From the NCBI GenBank assembly GCA_045644465.1, contig JAZRGV010000013.1, positions 1-17,657 on the forward strand: a DNA stretch of 17,657 bases, in the 5' to 3' direction. This stretch comes from HGM04593 sp045644465. Its GTDB lineage: Bacteria; Bacteroidota; Bacteroidia; Bacteroidales; Bacteroidaceae. The notes beneath the pieces are model-generated. The model was not told the DNA's origin and did not search any database. It saw nothing but the letters and a program-made list of their open reading frames with translations. The position numbers and the translations under genes were made by a program. Below, piece by piece: positions 6,294-14,090 of the stretch. How positions within the stretch are numbered: position 1 is the first letter of the stretch; every line of letters starts with the position of its first letter.

Positions 6294-9200
6294 TTATTCC
6301 TCCTTGCCCCAGTCTAACTTTGCCATGCGCTCGTAGCTTGCGTAGCGTTTTTTCGCCATCTCTTCAGCAGCACCGAACAATTCGCTTGCCTCTGCTGGGA
6401 ACTGTTTTGCAAGTGATGCATAACGTACCTCGCCCTGCAAGAACTCCTGGAACTTATCCCACTGTGGCTCCTTGCTGTCGAGAGTGAATGGGTTCTTACC
6501 CTCTTCCTCCAACGCTGGATTGTAACGCCACAAGTGCCAGTAACCGCACTCAACGGCAGCAGCCTGCTCTGCCTGTGCCTTACCCATACCGCGTTTGATA
6601 CCATGGTTGATACATGGAGCATATGCGATAACAAGTGATGGACCCGGATAAGCCTCAGCCTCGCGGATAGCCTTCAAGCACTGGTCGTAGCTTGCGCCCA
6701 TAGCAATCTGTGCAACATATACGTAACCGTATGTTGTAGCAATCATACCAAGGTCTTTCTTGCGGATGCGCTTACCCGAAGCGGCAAATTTAGCAATAGC
6801 ACCAAGAGGAGTTGCCTTTGATGACTGGCCACCGGTGTTAGAGTAAACCTCTGTATCCACAACAAGGATATTTACATCCTCGCCCGATGCGATAACGTGG
6901 TCAAGACCGCCGTAACCGATGTCGTATGATGCACCGTCACCACCGATAATCCACTGTGAACGTTTAACAATGTACTGCTTGATGTCGAGAATCTGTTTGC
7001 AGATATCGCAACCGCAAGCCTCGCAAGCCTCGATAATTGCAGGAGCAACCTCTTTTGTTACCTCAGCGTTGTTTTTGTTGTCGATCCACTTCTGGGCAAG
7101 AGCTTTGAGCTCGTCTGAACACTTTTCGCAGGTCTGCAATTCTGTGAATAGTCTCTCAAGACGCTCGCGCATTTTGTTCTCGGCAAGCTTCATACCCAAA
7201 CCGAACTCGCAGAAGTCCTCGAACAATGAGTTTGCCCATGTAGGACCCTCGCCCTTCTCGTTGGTTGTATAAGGAGTTGAAGGCACTGAACCTGTATAGA
7301 TAGAAGAACAACCAGTTGCGTTGGCAACAATCTCGCGGTCACCGAACAACTGTGTCAACAACTTAACGTATGGAGTCTCACCGCAACCTGAACAAGCTCC
7401 TGAGAACTCGAACAATGGAGTTGCGAACTGTGAGTTCTTTGGATTGCTCTTAACGTCAACAAGGTGCTGTTTGCTCTTCACGTTCTTCACGCAGTAATCC
7501 CAGTTAGCAGCCTCAGCTCTCTCCTGCTCAAGCGGAACCATAGTAAGAGCAGAACCGCCCAACTTTGGATTGCCCGGACAGATGTCGGCGCAGTTACCGC
7601 AACCAAGGCAGTCGAGTACACCAACCTGAATTCTGAACTGCATGCCTTTCATCGCTGCCGGAGCCTTCATCTCAATCTTGTCTGCATTCAATCCAGCAGC
7701 CTCCTGCTCATCCATTACGAATGGACGGATACAGCCGTGAGGACAAACGAATGCACAACGGTTACACTGGATACACTTTGTAGCATCCCACTTTGGAACG
7801 AATGCACTTACACCGCGCTTCTCGTAAGCCGATGTACCAACAGGCCATGTACCGTCCTCGAGTCCCTTGAATGCTGAAACAGGGAGTTTGGCACCTTCCT
7901 GGGCATTGATTGTACGAACAATCTTTGTGATGAATTCGGGCTCGTCTCTCTTCTCCTCAACATCGTCTGGCAAGTTTGCCCATGCTGGGTCGATAACAAG
8001 CTTCTGGTATTCGCCACCACGGTCAACAGCAGCATTGTTCTTGTCAACAACATCCTGTCCCTTCTTGCCGTAAGACTTAACGATGAACTTCTTCATCTGC
8101 TCAACAGCGAGCTCTACAGGGATAACACCTGTGATGCGGAAGAATGCACTCTGAAGGATTGTATTTGTACGGTTGCCAAGGCCAATCTCCTGAGCAATCT
8201 TTGTTGCGTTGATATAGTAAACGTTGATATTGTTCTGTGCAAAAAGTCTCTTAACCTTGTTTGGCAGGTTCTTTGCAAGCTCCTCGCCTTCCCAAACTGT
8301 GTTCAAAAGGAATGTACCGCCGTTCTGCAAACCGCGTGTAACATCATACATCTTCAAATATGCCTGAACGTGGCATGCCACAAAGTTAGGAGTGTTCACC
8401 AAGTATGTGCTGCGGATAGGTTTGTCACCGAAACGCAAGTGTGAACAGGTGAAACCACCCGACTTCTTTGAGTCATAAGAGAAGTATGCCTGGCAATATT
8501 TCTCGGTGTTCTCACCGATAATCTTGATTGAGTTCTTGTTTGCACCAACAGTACCGTCTGCACCAAGGCCATAGAACTTAGCCTCGAACATGCCGTCAAC
8601 AACTGCAATCTCCTCCTTCTTTGGAAGTGAAAGGAATGTAACGTCATCCACGATACCAATTGTAAAGTGGTTCTTTGGCTCTGGCAATGCAAGGTTTTCA
8701 TATACACCCATGATAATCGCAGGTGTTGTGTCGTTTGAAGCCAACGCAAAACGTCCGCCAACGATAGTTGGGTTAAGTTCTCTTAGCTCAGGTGTGCTTG
8801 AGAATGCCTCAACAACATCCAAATACAAAGGCTCACCATGGCTTCCCGGCTCTTTTGTGCGGTCAAGGACAGCGATGCTCTTGACTGTTTTAGGCATAAC
8901 AGCTGCAAGGTACTTAACCGAGAATGGACGGTAAAGGTGTACGCTTACCAAACCTACCTTCTCGCCACGTGCCATCATATAGTCGATAGCCTCCTTGATA
9001 GCTTCTGTAGCAGAACCCATAACCACAATTACGCGGTCGGCATCTTCTGCACCATAGTATGTGAAAGGAGCATATTTGCGGCCTGTGATAGCCGAAATCT
9101 TATCCATGTATTCTGCTACGATGTCGGGAACTGCATTATAGAATGGGTTCTCGCTCTCCTTGTGTGTAAAGAATGTCTCTGGGTTCTCTGCAGTACCGCG

Positions 9201-9851
9201 AACAACAGGGTGTGTTGGGCTCAAAGCTCTGTCGCGGAACTCCTGGATGTACTTCCATTCAACGAGTGGAGCAATATCTTCCTGCTCAAGAAGCTCAATC
9301 TTCTGAATCTCGTGTGATGTACGGAAACCGTCGAAGAAGTTCAAGAAAGGAATACGGCTCTTCAATGTAGCAAGGTGTGCAACAGGTGCAAGGTCCATAA
9401 CCTCCTGTACCGAACCCTCGCAAAGCATTGCGAAACCTGTCTGGCGACAAGCCATAACGTCCATATGGTCACCAAAGATACTCAATGAGTTACCTGCGAG
9501 TGAACGTGCTGATACGTGGAATACTGATGGCAACTTCTCACCGGCAATCTTGTACATATTAGGAATCATAAGCAACAATCCCTGTGATGCGGTGAATGTG
9601 TTTGTAAGTGCGCCGGCCTGCAATGAACCGTGAAGTGCACCAACAGCACCACCTTCCGACTGCATCTCCTGTACCATTACGGTCTCGCCGAAAAGGTTTT
9701 TGCGACCTTGAGCCGCCCACTCATCAACATATTCTGCCATTGTTGATGAAGGTGTGATAGGGTAGATGGCTGCTACCTCGGAAAACATATATGCGATATG
9801 AGCCGCAGCCTGGTTTCCGTCACATGTGATGAATTTTTTTGTTTTTGTCAT
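6294..9851 (-). CDS. nifJ: Pyruvate:ferredoxin (flavodoxin) oxidoreductase
   Basis: Homodimeric cytoplasmic enzyme that converts pyruvate and CoA to acetyl-CoA, CO2 and reduced ferredoxin. The 1185 residues show the complete single-chain arrangement: N-terminal pyruvate domain with YPITPSS (30-36) and VSARSLAG (113-120), a transketolase-like domain II with LYRPF (306-310), the gamma domain (about 420-630), an EKR-type linker (EKRG at 677-680), a two-cluster ferredoxin domain with CIQCNRCAFVCP (693-704) and CLGCGNCADICP (748-759), and the thiamine-diphosphate domain. Proximal-cluster cysteines are C820, C823, C848 and C1080; GGDGASYDIGYGG (970-982) and the NTGGQSSKATP run near 1005-1015 bind thiamine diphosphate and Mg. 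Unusual: a linker at about 895-955 with six cysteines (C908, C911, C943, C946, C948, C951). The gene stands alone, with a promoter about 140 bases upstream and a hairpin after it. Confidence 0.98.
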   Translation of the reverse strand: MTKTKKFITCDGNQAAAHIAYMFSEVAAIYPITPSSTMAEYVDEWAAQGRKNLFGETVMVQEMQSEGGAVGALHGSLQAGALTNTFTASQGLLLMIPNMYKIAGEKLPSVFHVSARSLAGNSLSIFGDHMDVMACRQTGFAMLCEGSVQEVMDLAPVAHLATLKSRIPFLNFFDGFRTSHEIQKIELLEQEDIAPLVEWKYIQEFRDRALSPTHPVVRGTAENPETFFTHKESENPFYNAVPDIVAEYMDKISAITGRKYAPFTYYGAEDADRVIVVMGSATEAIKEAIDYMMARGEKVGLVSVHLYRPFSVKYLAAVMPKTVKSIAVLDRTKEPGSHGEPLYLDVVEAFSSTPELRELNPTIVGGRFALASNDTTPAIIMGVYENLALPEPKNHFTIGIVDDVTFLSLPKKEEIAVVDGMFEAKFYGLGADGTVGANKNSIKIIGENTEKYCQAYFSYDSKKSGGFTCSHLRFGDKPIRSTYLVNTPNFVACHVQAYLKMYDVTRGLQNGGTFLLNTVWEGEELAKNLPNKVKRLFAQNNINVYYINATKIAQEIGLGNRTNTILQSAFFRITGVIPVELAVEQMKKFIVKSYGKKGQDVVDKNNAAVDRGGEYQKLVIDPAWANLPDDVEEKRDEPEFITKIVRTINAQEGAKLPVSAFKGLEDGTWPVGTSAYEKRGVSAFVPKWDATKCIQCNRCAFVCPHGCIRPFVMDEQEAAGLNADKIEMKAPAAMKGMQFRIQVGVLDCLGCGNCADICPGNPKLGGSALTMVPLEQERAEAANWDYCVKNVKSKQHLVDVKSNPKNSQFATPLFEFSGACSGCGETPYVKLLTQLFGDREIVANATGCSSIYTGSVPSTPYTTNEKGEGPTWANSLFEDFCEFGLGMKLAENKMRERLERLFTELQTCEKCSDELKALAQKWIDNKNNAEVTKEVAPAIIEACEACGCDICKQILDIKQYIVKRSQWIIGGDGASYDIGYGGLDHVIASGEDVNILVVDTEVYSNTGGQSSKATPLGAIAKFAASGKRIRKKDLGMIATTYGYVYVAQIAMGASYDQCLKAIREAEAYPGPSLVIAYAPCINHGIKRGMGKAQAEQAAAVECGYWHLWRYNPALEEEGKNPFTLDSKEPQWDKFQEFLQGEVRYASLAKQFPAEASELFGAAEEMAKKRYASYERMAKLDWGKEE

Positions 9852-9871
9852 AACAAAACGTTTTTATTTGA

Positions 9872-9922
9872 TTAATTGTATGTTATCTGTATGAACAGCA
9901 TCCCAATAAAAAAGAACATCAT
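9872..9922 (-). other. Possible 16-residue leader peptide in the PFOR leader
   Basis: Within the predicted PFOR leader a minus-strand frame from ATG (9922-9920) to TAA (9874-9872) would encode MMFFFIGMLFIQITYN. It ends 20 bases before the PFOR start. It has no clear ribosome binding site and is short enough to arise by chance in A/T-rich DNA, so it is recorded only as a possibility. Confidence 0.15.
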
Positions 9923-9955
9923 TGCTGGTGCTGTTGTTTTCTGGATGGTTTTACA

Positions 9956-9984
9956 CAAAGAATGCAAAAGGCATCCTTTCTTTG
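9956..9984. promoter_or_regulatory. Stem-loop at the start of the PFOR leader
   Basis: CAAAGAATGC at 9956-9965 can pair with GCAT...TTCTTTG at 9971-9984, leaving a three-base bulge (CCT) and a five-base loop. If transcription starts from the box at 9995-10002, this stem-loop lies at the 5' end of the PFOR mRNA, where it could affect stability or translation. No known riboswitch fold is recognised. Confidence 0.3.
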
Positions 9985-9994
9985 CGAATTCTCG

Positions 9995-10002
9995 CAAATG
10001 TA
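9995..10002 (-). promoter_or_regulatory. Probable promoter -7 box of the PFOR gene
   Basis: The minus strand reads TACATTTG, an exact TAnnTTTG match. A TTTTTTG run ends 22 bases further upstream and may be the -33 element. Transcription would start near 9988, leaving a leader of about 137 bases before the ATG at 9851. It is divergent from, and 42 bases away from, the box of the next gene. Confidence 0.6.
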
Positions 10003-10044
10003 CAAAATAATATGAATAATGTTACAAAAAATAGCAAAAAAGAG

Positions 10045-10052
10045 TAATTTTG
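10045..10052 (+). promoter_or_regulatory. Possible -7 box of the GHL10 gene
   Basis: TAATTTTG fits TAnnTTTG exactly and ends only 13 bases before the ATG at 10066. If used, the transcript would begin about 7 bases before the start codon, so it would be nearly leaderless. No convincing -33 element is visible, and the match may be chance in A/T-rich DNA. Confidence 0.35.
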
Positions 10053-10065
10053 TAATAAATTTATT

Positions 10066-11733
10066 ATGAAATATCTTAAGACTATATCTTTTTTGCTGTT
10101 GTTGATGCTTTTTGGTGTGGTAAGTGCTCAACAACCGCATGCCCCAAAGTACGAATATTGTGCAGTGTGGCTCACTGTAATTGAAAATCTCGACTGGCCA
10201 AAAAGCGTGGCTTCTACACCACAAGGTGTTGAAAATCAAAAACAGGAGCTTATTGCAATGCTCGACACCTTACAGGCAATGAATGTAAACACGGTGTTGT
10301 TGCAGACACGTGTGCGCGGCGACCTCATATACCCTTCGGAAATAGAACCCTTTTCGCATCTTTTCAGCGGTGTCGAGGGGCAGTCACCCGGCTACGATCC
10401 GTTGGCCTTTGCGATAGAAGAGTGCCATAAACGTGGTATGCATCTGCATGCCTGGCTTGTTACAATGCCTCTTGGCAAAGACGAGCATATTGCTATGGTT
10501 GGTAAAATGTCGTTACCGCAGCGTAACCGTTCTCTGTGTAGTCATTACGATGGGGCATGGTATATGGAACCAGGAAACCCTGCCACATGCAGCCATATAG
10601 TTGCGATAGTAAAGGAAATTGTTGAGAAATATGATGTCGATGGCATACATCTTGATTATGTGCGATATCCCGATAAAAATAAAGGCTATCCCGATGCAGC
10701 TCTTTATCGCAAGTATGGCAATGGTCTTTCTCTCGCCTCATGGCGCAGAAGTAATATCACACGCATAGTAAAGAATGTATATGCGTGCGTGAAAGAACTT
10801 AAGCCATGGGTGCGTGTCAGTTGTGCTACACTTGGTAAATACGATGACCTCACACGTTACAGCTCGTTGGGATGGGATGCATATAATGTAGGCTTTCAAG
10901 AGGCTCAACAATGGGCGCGCGACGGCATTGTGGATATGATTTTTCCGATGCTCTATTTCCGCGGAAACAACTTCTATCCGTTTGTACGCGATTGGCAGGA
11001 GAATGCCTTTGGTCGTCACATTGTTCCCGGAATAGGTGCTTACCGCCTTTTGCCCGAATATGGCGCGTGGGAGCAACACGAGATAGTTCGTCAGTTGTGT
11101 ACGTCGCGTAGTGCGGGTGTGTCGGGTACTGCAATGTTTCGTGCCGAGCATCTTATGTCGTGTGCATACGATGTCTATTCGACAATCTACCGCACTCCCG
11201 CGCTTGTTCCTCCAATGTTCTGGTATGGAACAAAACCACAGCCGCCAACAAATTTTTCATTAGAGCCGTCAGTCTCATCTCTGCAACTGCATTGGGATGC
11301 TGTTGATGTTGTTGACGGTGAGCCGGCTGTGCATTACAATGTATATGGTGCGGTGGGTGATAGTGTTGATGTTGGCAATCCCGAAAATCTGCTTGCAACA
11401 ATGCTCGATACCGTCTCTTTTGTATGGCATCGTCCTATGTCGGAAAACTTGTCTGTGGCAGTGACGGCTGTTGATGCCTATGGCGTTGAGAGTGAACCTG
11501 TAAGAAGATACTATGTTGCCTCAAATGGCTTTGTCAAGGATATTTTCCTGCCTGCTCCCGAAAGGTGGGGAATGAAGATTGAGGTGCTCGATATGTACGG
11601 GCGAAGATTGTATTACGGCGGTTATGTAAGGCGTGTAGGGGTGCGTGGCTTGCAAGGTGGATATTATACGTTGAATATATATAATCGTCATGGCGAGTTT
11701 ATCCGTTCGCAACGATTTTCTGTTGGCATATAA
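10066..11733 (+). CDS. Secreted GHL10 (DUF187/YngK-type) glycosidase-like protein with sorting-like tail
   Basis: A 555-residue exported protein. The start gives a typical signal peptide (MKYLKTISFLLLLMLFGVVSA, probably cut after Ala21). Residues 28-380 form the TIM-barrel-like GHL10 domain of the 'family 10 glycosylhydrolase' group: AVWLTVIENLDWP (33-45), LLQTRVRGDLIYPS (78-91), DGIHLDYVRYP (192-202) and MIFPMLYFR (291-299) are the conserved strands. Residues 392-483 look like a fibronectin type III domain. The last 60 residues (IEVLDMYGRRL at 505-515, GLQGGYYTLNIYN at 528-540, ending RSQRFSVGI) have the pattern of a type IX C-terminal sorting domain. Relatives are proposed to act on peptidoglycan or other polysaccharides, but the substrate is not known from sequence. 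It is transcribed alone, divergent from PFOR, and ends in a strong inverted repeat. Confidence 0.9.
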   Translation: MKYLKTISFLLLLMLFGVVSAQQPHAPKYEYCAVWLTVIENLDWPKSVASTPQGVENQKQELIAMLDTLQAMNVNTVLLQTRVRGDLIYPSEIEPFSHLFSGVEGQSPGYDPLAFAIEECHKRGMHLHAWLVTMPLGKDEHIAMVGKMSLPQRNRSLCSHYDGAWYMEPGNPATCSHIVAIVKEIVEKYDVDGIHLDYVRYPDKNKGYPDAALYRKYGNGLSLASWRRSNITRIVKNVYACVKELKPWVRVSCATLGKYDDLTRYSSLGWDAYNVGFQEAQQWARDGIVDMIFPMLYFRGNNFYPFVRDWQENAFGRHIVPGIGAYRLLPEYGAWEQHEIVRQLCTSRSAGVSGTAMFRAEHLMSCAYDVYSTIYRTPALVPPMFWYGTKPQPPTNFSLEPSVSSLQLHWDAVDVVDGEPAVHYNVYGAVGDSVDVGNPENLLATMLDTVSFVWHRPMSENLSVAVTAVDAYGVESEPVRRYYVASNGFVKDIFLPAPERWGMKIEVLDMYGRRLYYGGYVRRVGVRGLQGGYYTLNIYNRHGEFIRSQRFSVGI

Positions 11734-11776
11734 ACGAATAACGGAGCGCATCTTATGCGCTCCGTTATTCGTTTAT
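11730..11776. terminator. Bidirectional terminator, perfect 22-bp arms
   Basis: Positions 11730-11751 and 11755-11776 are exact reverse complements around a three-base loop (CTT). The core is AACGGAGCGCAT / ATGCGCTCCGTT. The GHL10 stop codon (11731-11733) lies inside the first arm and the second arm ends 10 bases before the stop of the MCE gene on the other strand, so one hairpin serves two convergent genes. Confidence 0.75.
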
Positions 11777-11786
11777 GGAAATTCTG

Positions 11787-12692
11787 TTATTTCTTATCCT
11801 TCTTGCCGAATACCGAGAAGTGTACATATCTCTTGGGGTTCTCTTTCAAATCCTCAAGCAACAATGTTGCCGCTTCTGTTGTGTTGTTCAACTTGTAATA
11901 GAGTGTACTGTCTTTAAGCAACAATCCTGCAGTTCCTTCACCGTTGCTTAGTGCAGCTGTTATGTTCTGTATGTTTGTCAGTGAAGCCTCGAGCGAGCCA
12001 ATGAGCTTGTTGTAGTCAACCTCGCTCAACTGCGACGACATCTTCAGCAGGTCGTCTTCAATCTGTACCAACTTGCCAGTAGCTACAGGAATATCGTTTT
12101 CAAGAACCTTATTCAATAATTTTGCTGTAGTATTCAACTCGGCTGTAAGTCCCTCAATGTTGTTTACAGAACTGTTTATTGCTGGGTTTGCAAGTGTGCT
12201 GTTTAGCGAAACAAGTATTGAGTCGAGCTTTGGCAACATTGCGGTAATCTTTGGAATCATCTCGCCAGCCTCGTCAAGAGCTCCTGTGTTCATACGTCCC
12301 TCAATGGTGTCGCCTGGTTGCAGCATTGTCGCACTTTTGCCCAAGGCGAGGCTTATGGTGCTGCTGCCAAGCATCTTTGTGTTTATGAGCGCAACAGAGC
12401 CTTCGGGCATCTGTAGCTGGTTGTCGAGATGCATCTCAACATATACCTCATCGGGGTTCTCGAAGTTGTATATAACATTGCTCACATGTCCCACTTTGTA
12501 ACCGTTGATGAATACGGGGCTTGTGTTTACTATTTCGCCGATATTGCTGAATTTGACATAGTATTTCTCTCCTGTGCTGAAAACATTTATTCCCTTGAAA
12601 AAGTTAATCAGCAAATAGATAACTAAAATGGCAATTATGCCAAGCACGCCAATCCATAGCTCGCGTGTGAATGTACCTTTCTTGTTTTCCAT
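11787..12692 (-). CDS. MCE/MlaD-family lipid-transport substrate-binding protein
   Basis: A 301-residue inner-membrane-anchored periplasmic protein. After a basic N-terminus there is one membrane segment (about 12-32), then an MCE domain (about 40-118; YVKFSNIGEIVNTSPVFING at 45-64, GHVSNV, then MLGSSTISLALG at 107-118), then a long helical stretch (about 140-250) and a conserved-looking tail GEGTAGLLLKDSTLYYKLNN (251-270). MCE proteins form hexameric rings or tubes that carry phospholipids between inner and outer membrane with an ABC permease and ATPase (MlaE/MlaF type); neither partner gene is in the window. Its ATG overlaps the amidase stop codon by one base (TAATG), so the two are very likely one transcript with coupled translation. 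The family is clear; the lipid carried is unknown. Confidence 0.93.
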   Translation of the reverse strand: MENKKGTFTRELWIGVLGIIAILVIYLLINFFKGINVFSTGEKYYVKFSNIGEIVNTSPVFINGYKVGHVSNVIYNFENPDEVYVEMHLDNQLQMPEGSVALINTKMLGSSTISLALGKSATMLQPGDTIEGRMNTGALDEAGEMIPKITAMLPKLDSILVSLNSTLANPAINSSVNNIEGLTAELNTTAKLLNKVLENDIPVATGKLVQIEDDLLKMSSQLSEVDYNKLIGSLEASLTNIQNITAALSNGEGTAGLLLKDSTLYYKLNNTTEAATLLLEDLKENPKRYVHFSVFGKKDKK

Positions 12693-13846
12693 TATTTTTG
12701 TTTTTGTGAAATTTTTATTGCTTCCTGTGTATTTATCTTCTTTCCATTCAAGAATGCTACAATAAATGCCTCCTTGAACTTCTTTGAAACATCTTTCTTT
12801 ATTTCAAGTATGTCGTTATAGTTGTTGCTCTCTCCTATGGTGTATTTGTACATGCCGTTTTCCTTGTAGTATTGCGCTTTTTCTCCTTGGAATCGTTTGT
12901 CCTTGGGGTTAATAGCATTGGCCGATGCAAATATCTGTACCTTAAATACAGGCTTATCTTTGGCTATAGTGGGGCTTGTCTTTGTCTGTTGTGGTTTGTT
13001 GTCAACAACTTTTGGCTTATCCTCTTGTGCCTTTACCGGCATTTCTTCGTTGTTCTTCTCGTGCTTTTTCCCGTAAATCTCATAATATTTTGCAAAGCCG
13101 TCAAAGATACCTTTTGCAAGTTTCTTTTGTCCCTCTTTCGAAGAAATCAGATTCTCGTCCTTGCTGTTGGTGATGAAACCAAGCTCCACAAGAATGCTTG
13201 GCATCACTGTTCTGTGCAACACAAGAAAACCTGCCGATGAAACACCGCGGTTGGCAAGTTTACTTTCCTTTACCATGCCGTTTTGTACGAACTGTGCTAT
13301 ATCTGCACTAAGTTGCATATCATGGCTTCTTATTAGCTCGAAAATGATGTAGCTCTCACTTGAGCGAGGGTCGAAACCCTTATATATCTCCTCGAAATTA
13401 TCTTCCGACAGAATAACCTCATTCTCATACATCGCGGCAGCTTTCGCTTCCACGCTACTTCCTGCTCCAAGGGTAAATGTTTCGCATCCGTTGGCTGTGC
13501 TTGATTTCGATGCGTTTGAGTGTATCGAGATAAAAAGGTCAGCATTGGCTTTGTTGGCAATGTCGGCACGCTGAACAAGCGGAATCTTGACATCAGTTGT
13601 TCTTGTGAAGATGACCTTTACTTCGGGATATTTGTCGTCTATCATCGAAGCAAGTAATTTTGAAACACTCATGTTAATATCCTTTTCCTTTGACCTACGT
13701 CCCAGGGCTCCGGGGTCAACGCCGCCGTGTCCGGGGTCGATGACAACGGTGAACTGCTTCTTTTTATTCTTTTGCGCCATGGTCGGTGGTATGGTCAAAA
13801 GAATAACCGACAGCAGAATTATAAGTCGGGCGAAAGATATCTTCAT
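12692..13846 (-). CDS. N-acetylmuramoyl-L-alanine amidase (Amidase_3) with SPOR-like tail
   Basis: Zinc-dependent periplasmic enzyme that cuts the bond between N-acetylmuramic acid and L-alanine in peptidoglycan. With the start chosen here (ATG at 13846) it has 384 residues and a signal peptide (MKISFARLIILLSVILLTIP, cleaved after TMA). Amidase_3 motifs: VVIDPGHGGVDPGA (His40), RSKEKD (Glu54), LFISIHSNAS (His109) and SILVELGFITN (Glu221, catalytic). A charged Lys/Pro/Gln-rich linker (about 262-298) leads to VFKVQIFASAN ... YKYTIGESNNYNDI, a SPOR-like domain (about 300-368) expected to bind glycan strands stripped of peptides. The frame can be opened from TTG at 13891, but that codon lies inside the likely promoter box and would put 15 polar residues before the signal peptide. 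First gene of a two-gene unit with the MCE gene. Confidence 0.93.
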   Translation of the reverse strand: MKISFARLIILLSVILLTIPPTMAQKNKKKQFTVVIDPGHGGVDPGALGRRSKEKDINMSVSKLLASMIDDKYPEVKVIFTRTTDVKIPLVQRADIANKANADLFISIHSNASKSSTANGCETFTLGAGSSVEAKAAAMYENEVILSEDNFEEIYKGFDPRSSESYIIFELIRSHDMQLSADIAQFVQNGMVKESKLANRGVSSAGFLVLHRTVMPSILVELGFITNSKDENLISSKEGQKKLAKGIFDGFAKYYEIYGKKHEKNNEEMPVKAQEDKPKVVDNKPQQTKTSPTIAKDKPVFKVQIFASANAINPKDKRFQGEKAQYYKENGMYKYTIGESNNYNDILEIKKDVSKKFKEAFIVAFLNGKKINTQEAIKISQKQK

Positions 13847-13888
13847 TCCTTTGCGAGTTTTTTTGTTTGTGGTCTCTGTTTCAATTTG

Positions 13889-13896
13889 CAAAATTA
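13889..13896 (-). promoter_or_regulatory. Probable promoter -7 box of the amidase-MCE unit
   Basis: The minus strand reads TAATTTTG, matching TAnnTTTG. It gives a leader of about 36 bases to the ATG at 13846, which is preceded directly by AAAGGA. Its position rules against the TTG at 13891 as a translation start. Confidence 0.5.
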
Positions 13897-14055
13897 GTCC
13901 ATTTTATTTTAATCACCTTTGTTTTAACCAAAAATATCGGTTTTTGTATTGAAAATAGTTACAATAGCTTGTATTTTGGTATTTATGTTGATTTTTATAT
14001 ATAAATCGATGAGTCTTTATTCATCTTTTTTTGCTCATTTGTTCGTATTTTTTTG

Positions 14056-14063
14056 TATTTTCG
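14056..14063 (+). promoter_or_regulatory. Weak -7-like box upstream of malQ
   Basis: TATTTTCG differs from TAnnTTTG at one position, with a TTTG 22 bases upstream (14030-14033). Transcription near 14070 would leave about 20 bases before the ATG at 14091. The area is T-rich, so other placements are possible. Confidence 0.3.
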
Positions 14064-14090
14064 CAAGGTTTATGCAAAACACACATACAA

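Noticed and set aside
7464..9317. Long open frames on the plus strand opposite PFOR (for example 7464-7877 and 8838-9317)
   Set aside because: They are antisense shadows of a highly conserved enzyme and their translations show no domain character.
13844..13891. Extended amidase start at TTG 13891 (399 residues)
   Set aside because: The TTG is part of the likely -7 box TAATTTTG, and the extra 15 residues are polar and precede a complete signal peptide starting at ATG 13846.
14031..14090. Extended MalQ start at TTG 14031 (916 residues)
   Set aside because: The added 20 residues have no family match and come from a T-rich promoter area; ATG 14091 gives the usual CBM20 start.
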